Below, piece by piece: positions 21,451-32,874 of a stretch of 64,000 nucleotides of DNA. This DNA comes from Corbicula japonica (taxonomy: Eukaryota > Mollusca > Bivalvia > Venerida > Cyrenidae), in NCBI GenBank assembly GCA_038501625.1, contig JAZAYU010000001.1, positions 4,543,457 through 4,607,456 on the forward strand, in the 5' to 3' direction. Both the position numbers and the translations under genes were made by a program. The notes under the pieces are model-generated. The model was not told the origin of the DNA. It was given only the letters and a program-made list of their open reading frames with translations, and did no database searches. Within the stretch, counting starts at the first letter, position 1; each line of letters starts with the position of its first letter.

Positions 21451-21702
21451 TGTAATGGGTCAAAAATAATATAGGTGCACCTACAATTTTTATAGGTGCA
21501 CCTTGACTTTTTATAGGTGCAACTATATTTATAGGTGCACCTATACCTTGAAATGGAGGTGCACCTATATTTATAGGTGCACCTATACCTTGAAATGGAG
21601 GTGCACCTATAAATTATAGGTGCACCTATAAAAAGTATAGGTGCACCTATAAAAAATGCAGGTGCACCTATATTTGAAATCTTTTGACCCAAATGGTATA
21701 CC
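21451..21702 (-). repeat. AGGTGCACCT palindrome array 2 (inverted relative to array 1)
   Basis: About ten AGGTGCACCT copies at 21473-21669 use the same linkers as array 1. The left flank is GGGTCAAAAATAAT; the right flank is CTTTTGACCCAAATGGTATA, the exact inverse of the array 1 left flank. GGGTCAAAA at both borders suggests each array is a separate short TIR element with an expanded core. Confidence 0.92.
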
Positions 21703-22103
21703 ATAACAAAATTTAGATGAACAGCGGATTAAATATTCCGTTTGCATATGATTGGTTAAAGGGAAGCAACTACTATTAAACTAGCGCAACATAATATATC
21801 ACCAATTGCGCACCTTTATACCCCGCATTGAGGGTTGAACAAAGTATTCCAATTTCCATAGACCTCAATGTTTAAATCCCAATATTCAATGTAGATTAAA
21901 CATGATTTCTATCATCTTAATTTATAGATAACCATATATTCGTGTGAAGATGTACATTTCATCTATGCAAAAACACACAGGAAATTGGTGGTTAACTTTT
22001 CTAAGAAACTTCTTAACTTCTTACTAGTAAAAAATAATGCATGATCTCTAACCGAAAAGACCCAATTTAAACGTGGTATTGCAAATACGGCGCCAAAAAT
22101 ATA
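21703..22103. other. Intergenic, no gene seen
   Basis: AT-rich. It ends in TA at 22102-22103, the mariner target dinucleotide. Confidence 0.45.
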
Positions 22104-23069
22104 CGAGGTACAGTCAAAAAGTTCCAGGACTGTAATTAAATATATGACATGAAAATATAACTATTCCACTGCAAGAACATATAAATATATGTAAAATATA
22201 CAAACATAAACATGTTTTCTGATCCATTAGAATAGCTCACTATGTCATGTACGGAGCACTTCCGCGACGTCGTGACGTTCATATGACGTTTGCAAGGGTT
22301 GTTTTCATTTCATCTGTCAGCAGACGAGGAACCCAGCGCGCATATACCTTATTCATGTTCAAGTCCTGGGTCACTATTTTATGAACAGTTCCATGACACA
22401 GCCCTACAGTGTAAGCAATATCATCTAGAGAATTGCGCCGATCAGTTGCTAGGACGTCCTTAATCTTTTTGACTAAGCGCGCATCATTTCCCGGCCTTCC
22501 GCTTCGCGCATTATCCTCAATAACCGCCCTACCTTTCCGGAAACGTTTGTGCCACTCAAACACAAGAGTCCTGGAACAATTAATAACACCATCCTTCTGT
22601 TTCATGAATTTCCAAGTATCGGTCGGGGTCATACATGACATCGCAGAGAATTTAATTACTGTCCACTGCTCCGTACGTTCAATTAACGTTGTCATTTTCT
22701 TGCTTCAGAATTTTTACACGGCGGAAATTATACTTCACAAAATGGCGATACTTCAGCCGATCACGCTAAAATTTTGTAATTGTTTGCTAGTAACGTTCCG
22801 TTGATGTCGTGCGGAAAAATAAAGACGTCTTGGTGCTGTTATTTTGAGAAACTTCAAAAAGAATGTAGTCATCTCATTGCAAATTCTGAAGTGCTCCGTA
22901 TTATGGTTGTGGACATGCTAAATGTGAAAAAATAAATTCAAATACTTGTTCAAACCTACTTTTTCATAGCTGTTGATATTAGAAATACATGCATGCTAAA
23001 TTTTATGAGGATCCGACGTCTATAATTTGTTTAAAAGGACCAGTCCGGGAACTTTCTGACTGTACCTCG
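22104..23069 (-). mobile_element. Truncated mariner element (966 bp)
   Basis: The termini are imperfect inverted repeats of about 29 bp, CGAGGTACAGTCAAAAAGTT and its counterpart ending ACTGTACCTCG. TA flanks both sides (22102-22103 and 23070-23071). The interior contains a minus-strand fragment with the N-terminal half of a mariner transposase. The catalytic DD34D domain is absent, so the element cannot move itself. Confidence 0.92.
22279..22695 (-). pseudogene. Mariner transposase N-terminal fragment
   Basis: 138 codons. It contains the two helix-turn-helix DNA-binding region of mariner transposases with VFEWHKRFRKGR, EDNARSGRPG, DVLATDRRNSLDDIA, GTVHKIVTQDL and the linker motif ARWVPRLLTDEMK (family consensus WVPHEL/WVPRLLT). 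Family members are about 340-350 aa with a DD34D triad; here the frame stops right after the linker, so the catalytic core has been deleted. The N-terminus (from MTTLIERTEQ) appears intact and could still encode a DNA-binding peptide, but expression is not shown. Confidence 0.93.
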
Positions 23070-23071
23070 TA

Positions 23072-23385
23072 CATCCGCTGTTCCGGCACTAGTCCGCCAC
23101 AATAAAACAAGATTATATACATTAAATTGCTTTCGTTTTTTTCCTGACATGTTATACCTTCAAAGAAGCGACACACAAAACCCTATTTCTAAGGGTTAAT
23201 AAAGAAGAGAAAAATCATATATTAAAACAGACAGACGGACGGACAACGGAGGAATACTAAGCTATCTGACGTTATACAACGTGAAGAAATTCTCATCGTT
23301 ATGGAAAGATGAAACTTTCAACTGAAAGAGATATTGTCAACATTCTCTTCTTTCCACATGCCCGCGGTCTAAGCGGTCTAATATA
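23072..23385. other. Intergenic, no gene seen
   Basis: Nothing recognised except an ACAGACAGACGGACGGAC short repeat at about 23228. Confidence 0.4.
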
Positions 23386-24413
23386 CTCGGCGAAAAAAAT
23401 TTCTGCACACTTGGACATTTTATAAAATATCTTTTTAATTTCAACATGCAAAACAAAATGATACATACCAAATAAATCAACAATTCAAAGTAAACAATGT
23501 AAAAAAAGTCAGAAATAAAATCCGATCAATACTCTATTAGCAATTCATTGTTAAAGCCACTGGGGGTTAGTAAACAAAAGTTGCATAAATCGCGAGACTT
23601 ATACTGAGTAAATTCACCACGATGAAACCGGCATTCTTTTAAGCGGCTTCCTCTTGGAATTCAACAGCCGACGAAATTTCAATTGTGGAATTAGATTCCA
23701 TTCGTGAACAAGAGAACCGGGTAGATCAACTAGCTTGACCAACTTCACGTGTTCTGTCTTGTATAGAAAGACGGCTACTAGGTGGCCGGTGTGGTCCGAC
23801 ATTTGCCATGAGGGTCAATTTAACGAAAACCTTCCTTGTTGACCATTAGAAATAAATTAATTTGAAAAACAATGCAGATGTGTTTTCTTAAATAAGATTA
23901 GGTGTTGATTGCATTCGATGGTTGCATTTCAATTTACTTGATAAACTGGATGCTTTGATTCATTAATACAGAATGGAATCTGTTTGAATCATCACTAAAC
24001 TGTTTTGTCATACCTTTAGGTCAATGAGTGAGACAATGTGATACTTTAATTAATTAAAACTTAAGTTTGAGTGTAATTTTGGAAATGGCTTGGTATTAAA
24101 TTTTGATTTCCAACTGTTACTAGCATCACAGTGCATGCTCATAATTGCTTAAAACAGACACTGGTAAAATGTTGAGTGATTCCATACAGTTCACACCTCT
24201 ACTTGATACGGCAAATTTTGCAAATTTTGACTGTTTACCCCTATCATACTCAAAATGACATTTCTCGCTTATTTACCAACCAATTTTATTTCGTTTTTGT
24301 CTTTAACTCCGCAAACAATTAATCTTGATATACAAGTAAGAATGTAGGCCAGTTATTTTCTATATTATAAAATTTATGCAAAGAACACTTGTGTGCAGAA
24401 ATTTTTTGTTGGG
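23386..24413. mobile_element. TA-flanked TIR element, about 1.03 kb
   Basis: The left end CTCGGCGAAAAAAATTTCTG (continuing CACAC) and right end GTGTGCAGAAATTTTTTGTTGGG are imperfect inverted repeats of about 25 bp next to TA. The minus ORF at 23614-23802 (62 aa) shows no transposase motif. The layout fits a non-autonomous Tc1/mariner-type element. Confidence 0.6.
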
Positions 24414-25230
24414 TATATATACCTAAATTACTTTACACAAACCATTCTTATACAATCGCCAATTGTATTGTTGTGCCTAAAATTTATTGTAATTTTTTAC
24501 TCAAAATTTTTAATTAAATTTTTGTTCATTTGAAATCAATTTAAAATAAAATAATATTAAATCATGATATTTTTAGGGAAACGATTTAATTGAAATTCCA
24601 TTATTGTTCTCAGTTTCTCTTGGACACTCAGTTGTTCACGAAGAAAATAATTCTCATTGTTTTGAATATTTGACACTATTTAAAATTATTTTAAAATTCG
24701 ACAACTTATCAAGATAACAAAAGAAGTGTTAACAGGTAACTTTCTTATCATATGTCATAAATAATTTTAATCTTCACTTTTGAGACGTAGTCGGTCTCGG
24801 GGCAAAGCTTCTGACCCCGAGCTATGTTTTTCACAGCATCGCATTCCGAAATTCGGATTCGTTCATTGGTCAAGTACCACCGAACCCGGTCGCTGTTCGA
24901 TCGTTCCAGTCGGTCCGCACAACTGCTCTGACTGTTAACGCGAAACAACATAAAACTGGGAAGGATCTGCGATTATATTAGGTAAGGATGTTATTATTAT
25001 TATTTTACAAGTATACTAATATTGAAGTAATGTGATAATATAATGATATTACTATTTTTGTATTCTTATTTTACAACTTTTTTTTAAACTATTAAATATC
25101 GATATGTTTTAGTTAGTGAAAAATAAATCTATTTATATTGCTATTCTTCGCGGCCTCCAGTTATTAACAGAATTACTCGTTCATTGCTATTTTCTGTATA
25201 ATTATATATCTCGTTAGTTAATAATGTAAT
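24414..25230. other. Intergenic, no gene seen
   Basis: AT-rich. A 67-codon minus frame at 24748-24951 has no recognisable domain; locally higher GC at 24780-24950 is the only sign that it may be something. Confidence 0.35.
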
Positions 25231-25243
25231 AATGATGATGATG

Positions 25244-25299
<56 letters not shown>
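25231..25299. repeat. (GAT)n/(AAT)n microsatellite
   Basis: GATGATGATGAT passes into about 17 AAT units. Confidence 0.95.
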
Positions 25300-25300
<1 letters not shown>

Positions 25301-25438
25301 TGGTTACAAATACAAAGTACAAAAGTAACAAAACAACAAAGCTACAGAACTAGTTGCAATTGAACTACATTTTATGATGAACTGTGTTAGAAATTTTTAC
25401 ATATTCTGGTAGAGAATTCCAGGAGTGTGTTCCTGTGT

Positions 25439-26150
25439 TCATAAATGTTTTGCGAAAGAGTTCAGTGTTTGGTTTAGGCGGATAGAGCTGGGGATTTGAA
25501 ACTGACCGCAAGTTTTGAGTATGGCATTTTGATAATTTACGCGTTCATGAAAAGTCATCCAATTTAACTGTGAGAAAAGATCCACAGAAGGAGAAGTTAA
25601 GTCTTTATCAAGAAATATTTTGGCTGCCTTTTTTTGAAATTTTACTAATCTATCCTCAAGGATTTGTGTACACTTTTCCAAAATTATACAGCAGTAATCA
25701 AAATGTGATAAAATGTATGCGTTGTAAATTTGTATTCGCATCTTTAAACGTAGACTGGCTCCCGTCCCTATGTTCTTTTATATAGTCTCGTGTCACTTAT
25801 ACAATAATCATCAACACCTCCAAGAAAAGCAGCTCCTGCTGGTACCTTACTGATATGTATTGTACTTCCCTTATCTCCCGGAACATAGGTGGTTCAGCAT
25901 ATCAGTAAAAAGGGAAAATGAAATGAATAAAAAAGAAGATAAAAAGCATTTCAGTGATTTCTTTTATAAACCATCTAGCTGGTGCCAGACTACTTTAAAG
26001 GTAGGAACATTTTGATCCGGATCAAGAGAAAAAGAAGATCCAGAGAATTCCCTTTTTTCAGGACTATGTTAACTTGTTTGTGCCAAGATAGAGTGTTTTC
26101 GATATTAATTCCAAGAAGCTTCTCTGAACACAAATACCCGCAGGCTGGAA
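25439..26150 (-). pseudogene. Non-LTR retrotransposon RT remnant (second lineage)
   Basis: On the minus strand about 26140-26000 reads LLGINIENTLSWHKQVN and a LIRIKMFLPLKY-like block. 25741-25439 reads YNAYILSHFDYCCIILEKC, LVKFQKKAAKIFLDKD and LFSQLNWMTFHERVNYQ. These blocks are the C-terminal region of Jockey/CR1-group ORF2 proteins and differ from the LINE at 8200-9800. Roughly 25770-25970 does not fit the protein and may be an insertion or decayed stretch. Confidence 0.82.
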
Positions 26151-26212
26151 ATTTGACCGGCACTCGTCTACTTTGGTTTTAGAGTATAACATGCATACTT
26201 GAAATCAGGGTT

Positions 26213-26357
26213 GAAGGTTATAAAACTGAGCATGGAAACCAGTCTCAAATCTCAAGCATCTGATTGGCTAAAATGGCGACTGGTCGCCATTTCAGCCAAC
26301 CAGATGCTTGAAATTTGAGACTGGTTTCCATGCTCAGTTTTATAACATTGGGCACTG
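26213..26357. mobile_element. MITE family A copy 2
   Basis: Left end TTGAAGGTTATAAAACTGAG; right end CATAACATTGGGCACTG. The arms pair through CAAGCATCTGATTGGCTAAA and a CGACTGGTCGCC centre to form a hairpin of nearly the whole length. Confidence 0.92.
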
Positions 26358-29300
26358 ACCTACACTGCCACGCTGACATTGTCAAGCAACAAAATGTTTG
26401 ACCACGTTTCTTAGGCCTACTGCCAACGAGCTGTCCGATTCTTTCCCCCTCGAAGAAAAGGAATATTATTCCGGCTCGCCCACGGGCGGCCGGATATACG
26501 GTAGGAATTTACTATGAATCAGCGAAGAAAACCAAGCTAAGCCGTTTGAACGGAAGTTTGTGGTTCTCGCTTTCTCTATTGATTCTTTCATGGATAAAGG
26601 AAATCAGTTTGGGAATACCCCTTTTCAATCCTTTTACATCATTGGATTGTTATATAGCAACCAATCAAAATCGTTGTTTCGAAAGCAACAAGGCAAAAAC
26701 CGGAGTTTCCTTGGCCTTGGTCATCTTGACGCTTAGACTAGGAGACGCTCTCTGTACCGCGCTAAAGTACGGAGTACGAACGTTTCCTTAGGCATTCGTC
26801 TCTAGAATATTTCGACCCATGTTTTGTTTAGACTCGCGCACAGTTGATAGATATATAAGAAGATATTCAATTAAATTAAAAACGTGCCGTCAACAAGTTT
26901 TAAGAAAATTGAATTCTAGTAAGATATCTTAAATAATGAAGTGGTATCTGAGTTTAAAACATCCATTTTGTCTGTATTTTTTTCATTCAATTTTTGCACT
27001 GTTACATCACATGTGGCTCTCGTTGCATGCCACTGTTAAACCACATCAGCCCAATCACATTTTGTGCGGTGTGATAATTATACATCGATATTGTCTCAAT
27101 GGAACTCTGCACGAAGAAATTCCGCTGTAATCTGATTCCGGGTCTCGTGATGTCCCGGGTCATATAATACTAGAAAGAACCAATATAGTATTAGAGCTTT
27201 TTAGTTATTATTATTATTACTTTGTATGTGTATTTGTATTTTTTCAGTTTTCTGTTTAAACTGCAAAAGTGGTGTTTTGAGATACCCGTGTAACGTTACT
27301 TTGTGTATACACGTAGACAGGTCTATTTAAACTCTTGTTTTCCAAAATTGTTCGTCCATTGGCTTTCTTCAGTTTATAATGTCATTACAAGTCAACATTC
27401 TCTGTCTTTCACAACACATGTCACATTAGATTTTAATATAAAACATCCGATTTTAATTAAACTTCGTAACTTTCTGCCTGACCTGTCGGAGCCCGACTTT
27501 GTAAAGTAAAATATTTTGGCCACCAAAAATTCTCTATTTGCTTTTGCATGCAAAAATTTCAAAGTGTTAACATAAAGCCTCATCCACTTCGATGTAATAT
27601 GCTATACGAGCCGTCTACCAGCTTTTTTAAAAGTTATTCTTGTGCAAATTACGTTGAAAAACGTGAACATAAATTTCATGACAAACTAATGGCAATCTGT
27701 GTGGATTAAACTTGCGAATTGAACCTCTTCAGACATAAATTTCACAACTCTTTTCAAGAGCATCTAGAATAAAGAACAGTCGTCTGTCCATAAACTGTGA
27801 ATAATTTAAAAAAAATAGACAATGTCTTTATTTATTTTAAACAACAAAGGAAACCAGGATATGGTATCTTGTTTATTTATTAAAAACAAAAAAATGTTTA
27901 ATAAACGTCAAGTTCTTTACCATTCATTTTCTTCCAGTGTTCATTTTGAACGAGAAACTATTTCTCGCCTATCAGCGATGGGCCGTAATTCGTGATTACT
28001 CAACGGTAACTTAAATTGTATGAGGACTAAAATAATCTCGCCAGAATCCGTGGCTTCTAGAAGAAGAAACCATGAAAATGTTAAAAAAATAACATTTTAC
28101 AGATAAATTAACTTGAAAAGGTTTTTTGAATATTGAATACTCTATTGCCGCGTTGTTGTAGGATTCCCCTTAAACAACTCGGCGAATTTTTATCTTGACA
28201 ATCGTTCCCATAAACAACCGCCCTGTGATGAAAACAGCCACCAATTGAGATGAGATTTTTTTTAATTTCTCTCATTTTCAATGGACATCAGTGGTTCAAA
28301 ACAAGTTTTAAGCCATGCCTAGAAAGTGTGTGATTTCATATATACGAATGTAACAATTGGATAAGTGAAACGTATTACTTGCTTTAAATGGATAATAATA
28401 GACAAAGAGCACAGGTAAAGCCTCTTTTTATATTTGAACATGTGATCGACTACATGCTTATTTCAGTAGACAAGTCTTTTGGTTGAAAAAAGTCTGCTAG
28501 AGTCTAATTATGCACATAGATTTATCTTTTTGTTAAATAAATCTCTTTCGGTTTTATTTTCTAGGGGAAGTAACTTTGTTGAAAAAAGAATTTTGCGCAG
28601 AAATGCGGTAGAACATATATTTAAAACATCTACATAGAAGTAAGTACACTAAATTAATATTATTAATTTCTTCTAATATGCGTTATATGGTAAACTTTTT
28701 CAGATTAGTATGAATAAGGCTATGCCTAGCCAGCGAATCCGTTAAGGTCGTTCTGAATACACCATGGCATAGAGGCATATATAGTGTTATGAAGGTGATG
28801 AGGTGTGAAAAATGAAATGAAAATAACTTTTAACTATTGCTCTTATAAATCAAAATCAAAACACATCATTTATTTTCCATTGTGGTCACTCATCCATGCA
28901 AAAAGTTTGCAAATCATGCCCAGCTGTGTTTACCTTTCGGACAATTAAATCTCTACATGTATAACAATGTAAATCTTGTGTGATGGTGTTTGAGCAGTGT
29001 TTTGAAATTCATTAAAGTCAAGGTTTAAAAAGTCACTTGAATCAAAATGCAAGAATCTGAATCTATTTAAATGCCTGTTTTGCAAGCTCCAAAAGTAAGC
29101 AAGTTATTAACTGATTCTTGTTCTGTTTAAGAAAACCAAGATAAATGTACATGCTTCAATAGGCTAAACAAACTACTGTGTTGAGTGTTATCTAAAAAGA
29201 CCAGATAAACAAATGTTTTAACTATAGTATTTATTGTTGTGCCAAGTCATATTAGTCGCGAAAATATATTACAAATATAATTAAGTGTCTAACAAGTCGG

Positions 29301-30582
29301 ATGATTATGTATATTCAATTATTCTGTATCTTCAGGGTACTCTGCAAGTTATGCAAAATACCGCTTAATTTATTGATGTAATTTTTTGCTATATATGTTG
29401 AAAGAATCATACATGCTTACATCGGGGTAATACTTAAAAATGGGAATTCACTCTACTGTTTACTGTGTATTTTGATATATTGTTAGGCTGTAACGCTATC
29501 GGATATGAATGCATCCAATAACTGTTCAAAACAATCGGTTGTTAGTTATTTACAACATAGATTTTTAAATTAATTCATTAGACAGTTACCTTAGCTTCAT
29601 TCCTGTTAACTTTAATAATACTTAGTAACTTATTAAATAGGAATTCATCTGCATCTTGGTTCTTTTTATAACGTCCACCATTTTGTATGTTACATGTAGC
29701 ACGATTCCGCAAAATCATACTTTCGTTTTTGACGTCACCAATGTTTACACTATAAATAGGCCAAATTTTGTATGTAAAAAAGTCAGTCTGAAAAGTGATT
29801 CCAACGAGAATAGATAAGATTTTAAGAAAAAAAATAGAGGAGAGGAAAAGAAAAAATTAATAATGTCTGACCAGACCAAGATGCAGGTACCAATTTTCAT
29901 ATAACTTGTATCTATAGTCTGTATAGTCCATTTCAGGAAATTATTGGTCTTATTGCTAAAAATAAATGACATGAACTGTTAAAGATTCATACTATTATTG
30001 AACCCTTCCCGTCCTAACAATATTTTATGCAACTTTTGCCGAAATTTTGGAAAAAAAGTAGGTAAGGTATTCAATAAGGCAAAATGACAACTGGATATCA
30101 TAGGGAACATGGCCGGTTGCTTTGGGTACACCTCTTGTTTACCGGAGGAGCAGACAGTGCTGAAAAAAAAACAACACCCTGTAAACTTTTTATTGGAGTA
30201 CACATGCAAGTGATGCAACCTGTGTAATTGATGGGGGGGTTCTGTGGCGATGCTTAAGTTGCTGTTACTGGCTGCACGCTGTTGATAAGGCTCATATCAG
30301 CTGTTATACACTAACAAGTTTTTCACAGTCTCTGTGAATTTTACACTTGTCTGGTTATCCATTTATGTCAAGTCCAGATCTAGGCTAGACAAGCATTCAG
30401 TAGCAAGAGTCAGCATTATGACTTGTCTGAGATGTCAGGCTACTGTATTTTCCATCCCAGTTATAGGGTGGAATTTTGTCAGGTCGGTCTATTTATAGGT
30501 TGCTATTTATAAACATTATTATTGCAAATGCATGTGCTAGGAGTTAAAGATAATTAAGAATAAGAAATTCAGTATTGATAAG
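26358..30582. other. Gene-free 4.2-kb stretch
   Basis: No supported gene, RNA or terminal-repeat element was found. Short ORFs (for example 26546-26791, 27303-27509, 29979-30218) lack recognisable motifs. 26400-26820 is less AT-rich than its surroundings, with CGGCTCGCCCACGGGCGGCC at about 26472-26491, but nothing else marks it. Confidence 0.4.
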
Positions 30583-30745
30583 CAGTGAAACCTTGCTATT
30601 AAGACCACCTCAGACTAGAGTTAAGTGGTCTCTGTAGTGGGATGATCTTAATTTTAGGGTCAAAATAGTGAAAAGGGACATGAAATAGTGGTCTAATTGT
30701 AGGGTGGTCTTAATATAGGGGTTGTCTTAATGAGTTGTTTTACTG
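30583..30745. mobile_element. pogo-like MITE, complete
   Basis: Left end CAGTGAAACCTTGCTATTAA; right end AATGAGTTGTTTTACTG, next to TA. Both ends carry AAGACCACC / GGTGGTCTT blocks. It matches the one-sided copy at 513. No ORF. Confidence 0.65.
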
Positions 30746-31237
30746 TATAGATACTGATATCAGAATAGCATATTGATCTACTTGCCAAGATTTTCTCACC
30801 CAGGCAGATTTTACCTTTCTCCAGTACATTCCTAACAACTGACCATGCAGAAAACCAATGTTGATTTAACCTTGTGTGTCCACTTAATCATCTTATCACC
30901 TTGTAATATTCCCTTGATGTGAACTTTTATCACATTTAGAATAAGATTATTAAAAAATTAAGACTTAAACTAGGACTTAAAATGTATTTACAGTGTAAGA
31001 ACTTCTACTTGTTATAATCAAGCTTTTGAAATGCATTTATAAATCGGAACTACAATGTATATATTATATTTTTATTTCACATTGTTGTCATCAAGAGCTG
31101 GGAGCTATAATTATATGCAATAAAATGTTACAGGGATTGTCTGTCTGGCTTAAAACATATTTTTCATTTTGGTGAAGTTTCAAAGCCATGTAGTATAACC
31201 AGTACAATCAAGGAATGGAGGCATTCGTAACCACTTT

Positions 31238-31318
31238 AACCCTTTCATACATATATACGCCTTTTTACGCATGTGAGACCAGTGTAGATCCAGATCAGCC
31301 TGCACATATGTCTGGATC
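31238..31318. repeat. MITE family B, partial
   Basis: AACCCTTTCATACATATATA, ACGCATGTGAGACCAGTGTA and GATCCAGATCAGCC match the left end of family B; the copy then breaks off. Confidence 0.65.
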
Positions 31319-31581
31319 TAAGTACATGTAGGTATAATGTGTACATGTATATCACAGATCTATATAAATTCTGCCTGAACGATAAGAGATTAAAACATTG
31401 TATTACATTTATTATTCCACACCCTGTCTTACAGGTCAAGAAGAATTAAAATTTTCCATAGGCATTGTAACGATATTTATTAATAATCTGTTCATTTATT
31501 GATTAGGCTTTATCTAGCTAGCATCTTTTTCACACCTTTGATGCTATTTTTATTTTAAATAAAAAATAACGGTATTAACAC

Positions 31582-32018
31582 TTAGATACACTTTTATTGC
31601 ATGGGCAAAAAAATGCCAGCTAATCTGGATCTATACTTGTCCCACATGCGTAAAAATGCGTATTTATGAGGGCTTTTTTTCACCATTTTGGGAATATGAC
31701 CCATACCCCTGGAATTGGGAAATTTATCGTCGTTTTGCCAGAAATTAGTAATTTTTTTAGCATCATAATAAGTGTTACTGTAATCTGCTGTTTTTTTAAT
31801 CATTGCCATCCATATTTAATATTGTCAATAATTCCTGGCTTAAAGAGCAAAAGATGCAGTGCTGATGCTGTTGTTTTTCATCAGAAATGTTTGTTTTGAT
31901 TCAATTGGGAATTTTTCTTCTCAAATTGGGAAAAAAGTATATGTTTTGCCATTGGGAACATGACCGAATAACGGCTATAAAATCAACTGAAAAAAAGCCC
32001 TGGTGGAGGAAGGGGTTA
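31582..32018. repeat. MITE family B copy split by a hAT-like MITE
   Basis: 31582-31667 and 32003-32018 together make a family B right half, ending GTGGAGGAAGGGGTTAA. The uninterrupted form at 39061-39102 reads ATATGGAGGAAAGGGTTAA, so 31668-32002 is a later insertion. Confidence 0.75.
31668..32002. mobile_element. 335-bp AGGGCTTTTTTT MITE (nested)
   Basis: Termini (G)AGGGCTTTTTTTCACC and GAAAAAAAGCCCTG. It has the same end type as 46318-46514. The interior repeats TTGGGAA words. It lies inside a family B copy. Confidence 0.7.
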
Positions 32019-32293
32019 AAAAAAAGAACAGTAATACAGGATATCTAAAAATGTAAAAAAAGTTCTAACAAACTATTCTGTTTGCCATCGTCTCCACTTA
32101 CAGTGTACATGTAGATAATATAAAGCAACTAGATTGTATTTTGTCTCTTGACCGCTGGCAGTGTAATTATTGTATTGGACTCTGAACAAGTCCATTGATT
32201 GTCCATAGGGGTGTGGTGAAAACATTCATTAAATAAATAGTGATAATTGTACTTTGTAGACCCAGACATTACTAAAGTGCAAACTGATCCATG

Positions 32294-32403
32294 TTTAACC
32301 CTTTACTTCATATATCTGGAATGCCTGCTGATCTGGATTTACATTGTTTGCCCATACCATAAAGCCTTTATGATAAAGGTGTATCTATGTAATTAAGGTT
32401 AAA
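32294..32403. repeat. MITE family B, partial
   Basis: TTTAACCCTTTACTTCATAT, then CTGCTGATCTGGATTTACAT and CATAAAGCCTTTATG. The central half has been lost. Confidence 0.6.
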
Positions 32404-32577
32404 CTTGTCACATACATGTATGTGTGACATGGGCAGAAATTATGGGATAATTTCCATATTGATCAAATAGACATTTCTCTAGACTAGAGTTCAGATTCCA
32501 GTTACAATTATGGATTAATGTTAAGTAATAATGCCATTAGGCAATAGTATAACTTTCCTTATATCATCGATCAATCT

Positions 32578-32753
32578 TAACCCTTTCCTCCACATGTGCA
32601 ACCAGTGTAGATCCAGATCAGCCGTCTGGTCAGGATCTGCCCTGGTCACATTTTGGTGAGAAATTACCTAATGAATCATAAAGCGAACAGTGCAGATCCT
32701 GATCTACACTGTTCTCCCATGCAATAAATGTATAAATGGAGGATAGGGTTAAT
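32578..32753. repeat. MITE family B copy
   Basis: TTAACCCTTTCCTCC at the left and GGATAGGGTTAA at the right, with GTAGATCCAGATCAGCCG and a GCGAACAGTGCAGATCCTGA core. TTAA stands at both ends. Confidence 0.85.
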
Positions 32754-32874
32754 AATAACAAAACAATGGAAATCTTAAAGCTAAATTGTTGTTGTTTTTA
32801 GCTCGACTATTCAAAGAATATGTCGAGCTATTGTACTCACTTGGGCGTCGGCGTCGGTGTCGGCGTCCCGCTTT

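Noticed and set aside
14224..21702. A single 7.5-kb transposon bounded by the inverted AGGTGCACCT arrays
   Set aside because: Array 2 has GGGTCAAAA on both of its own borders, so each array looks like an independent short element, and no transposase lies between them.
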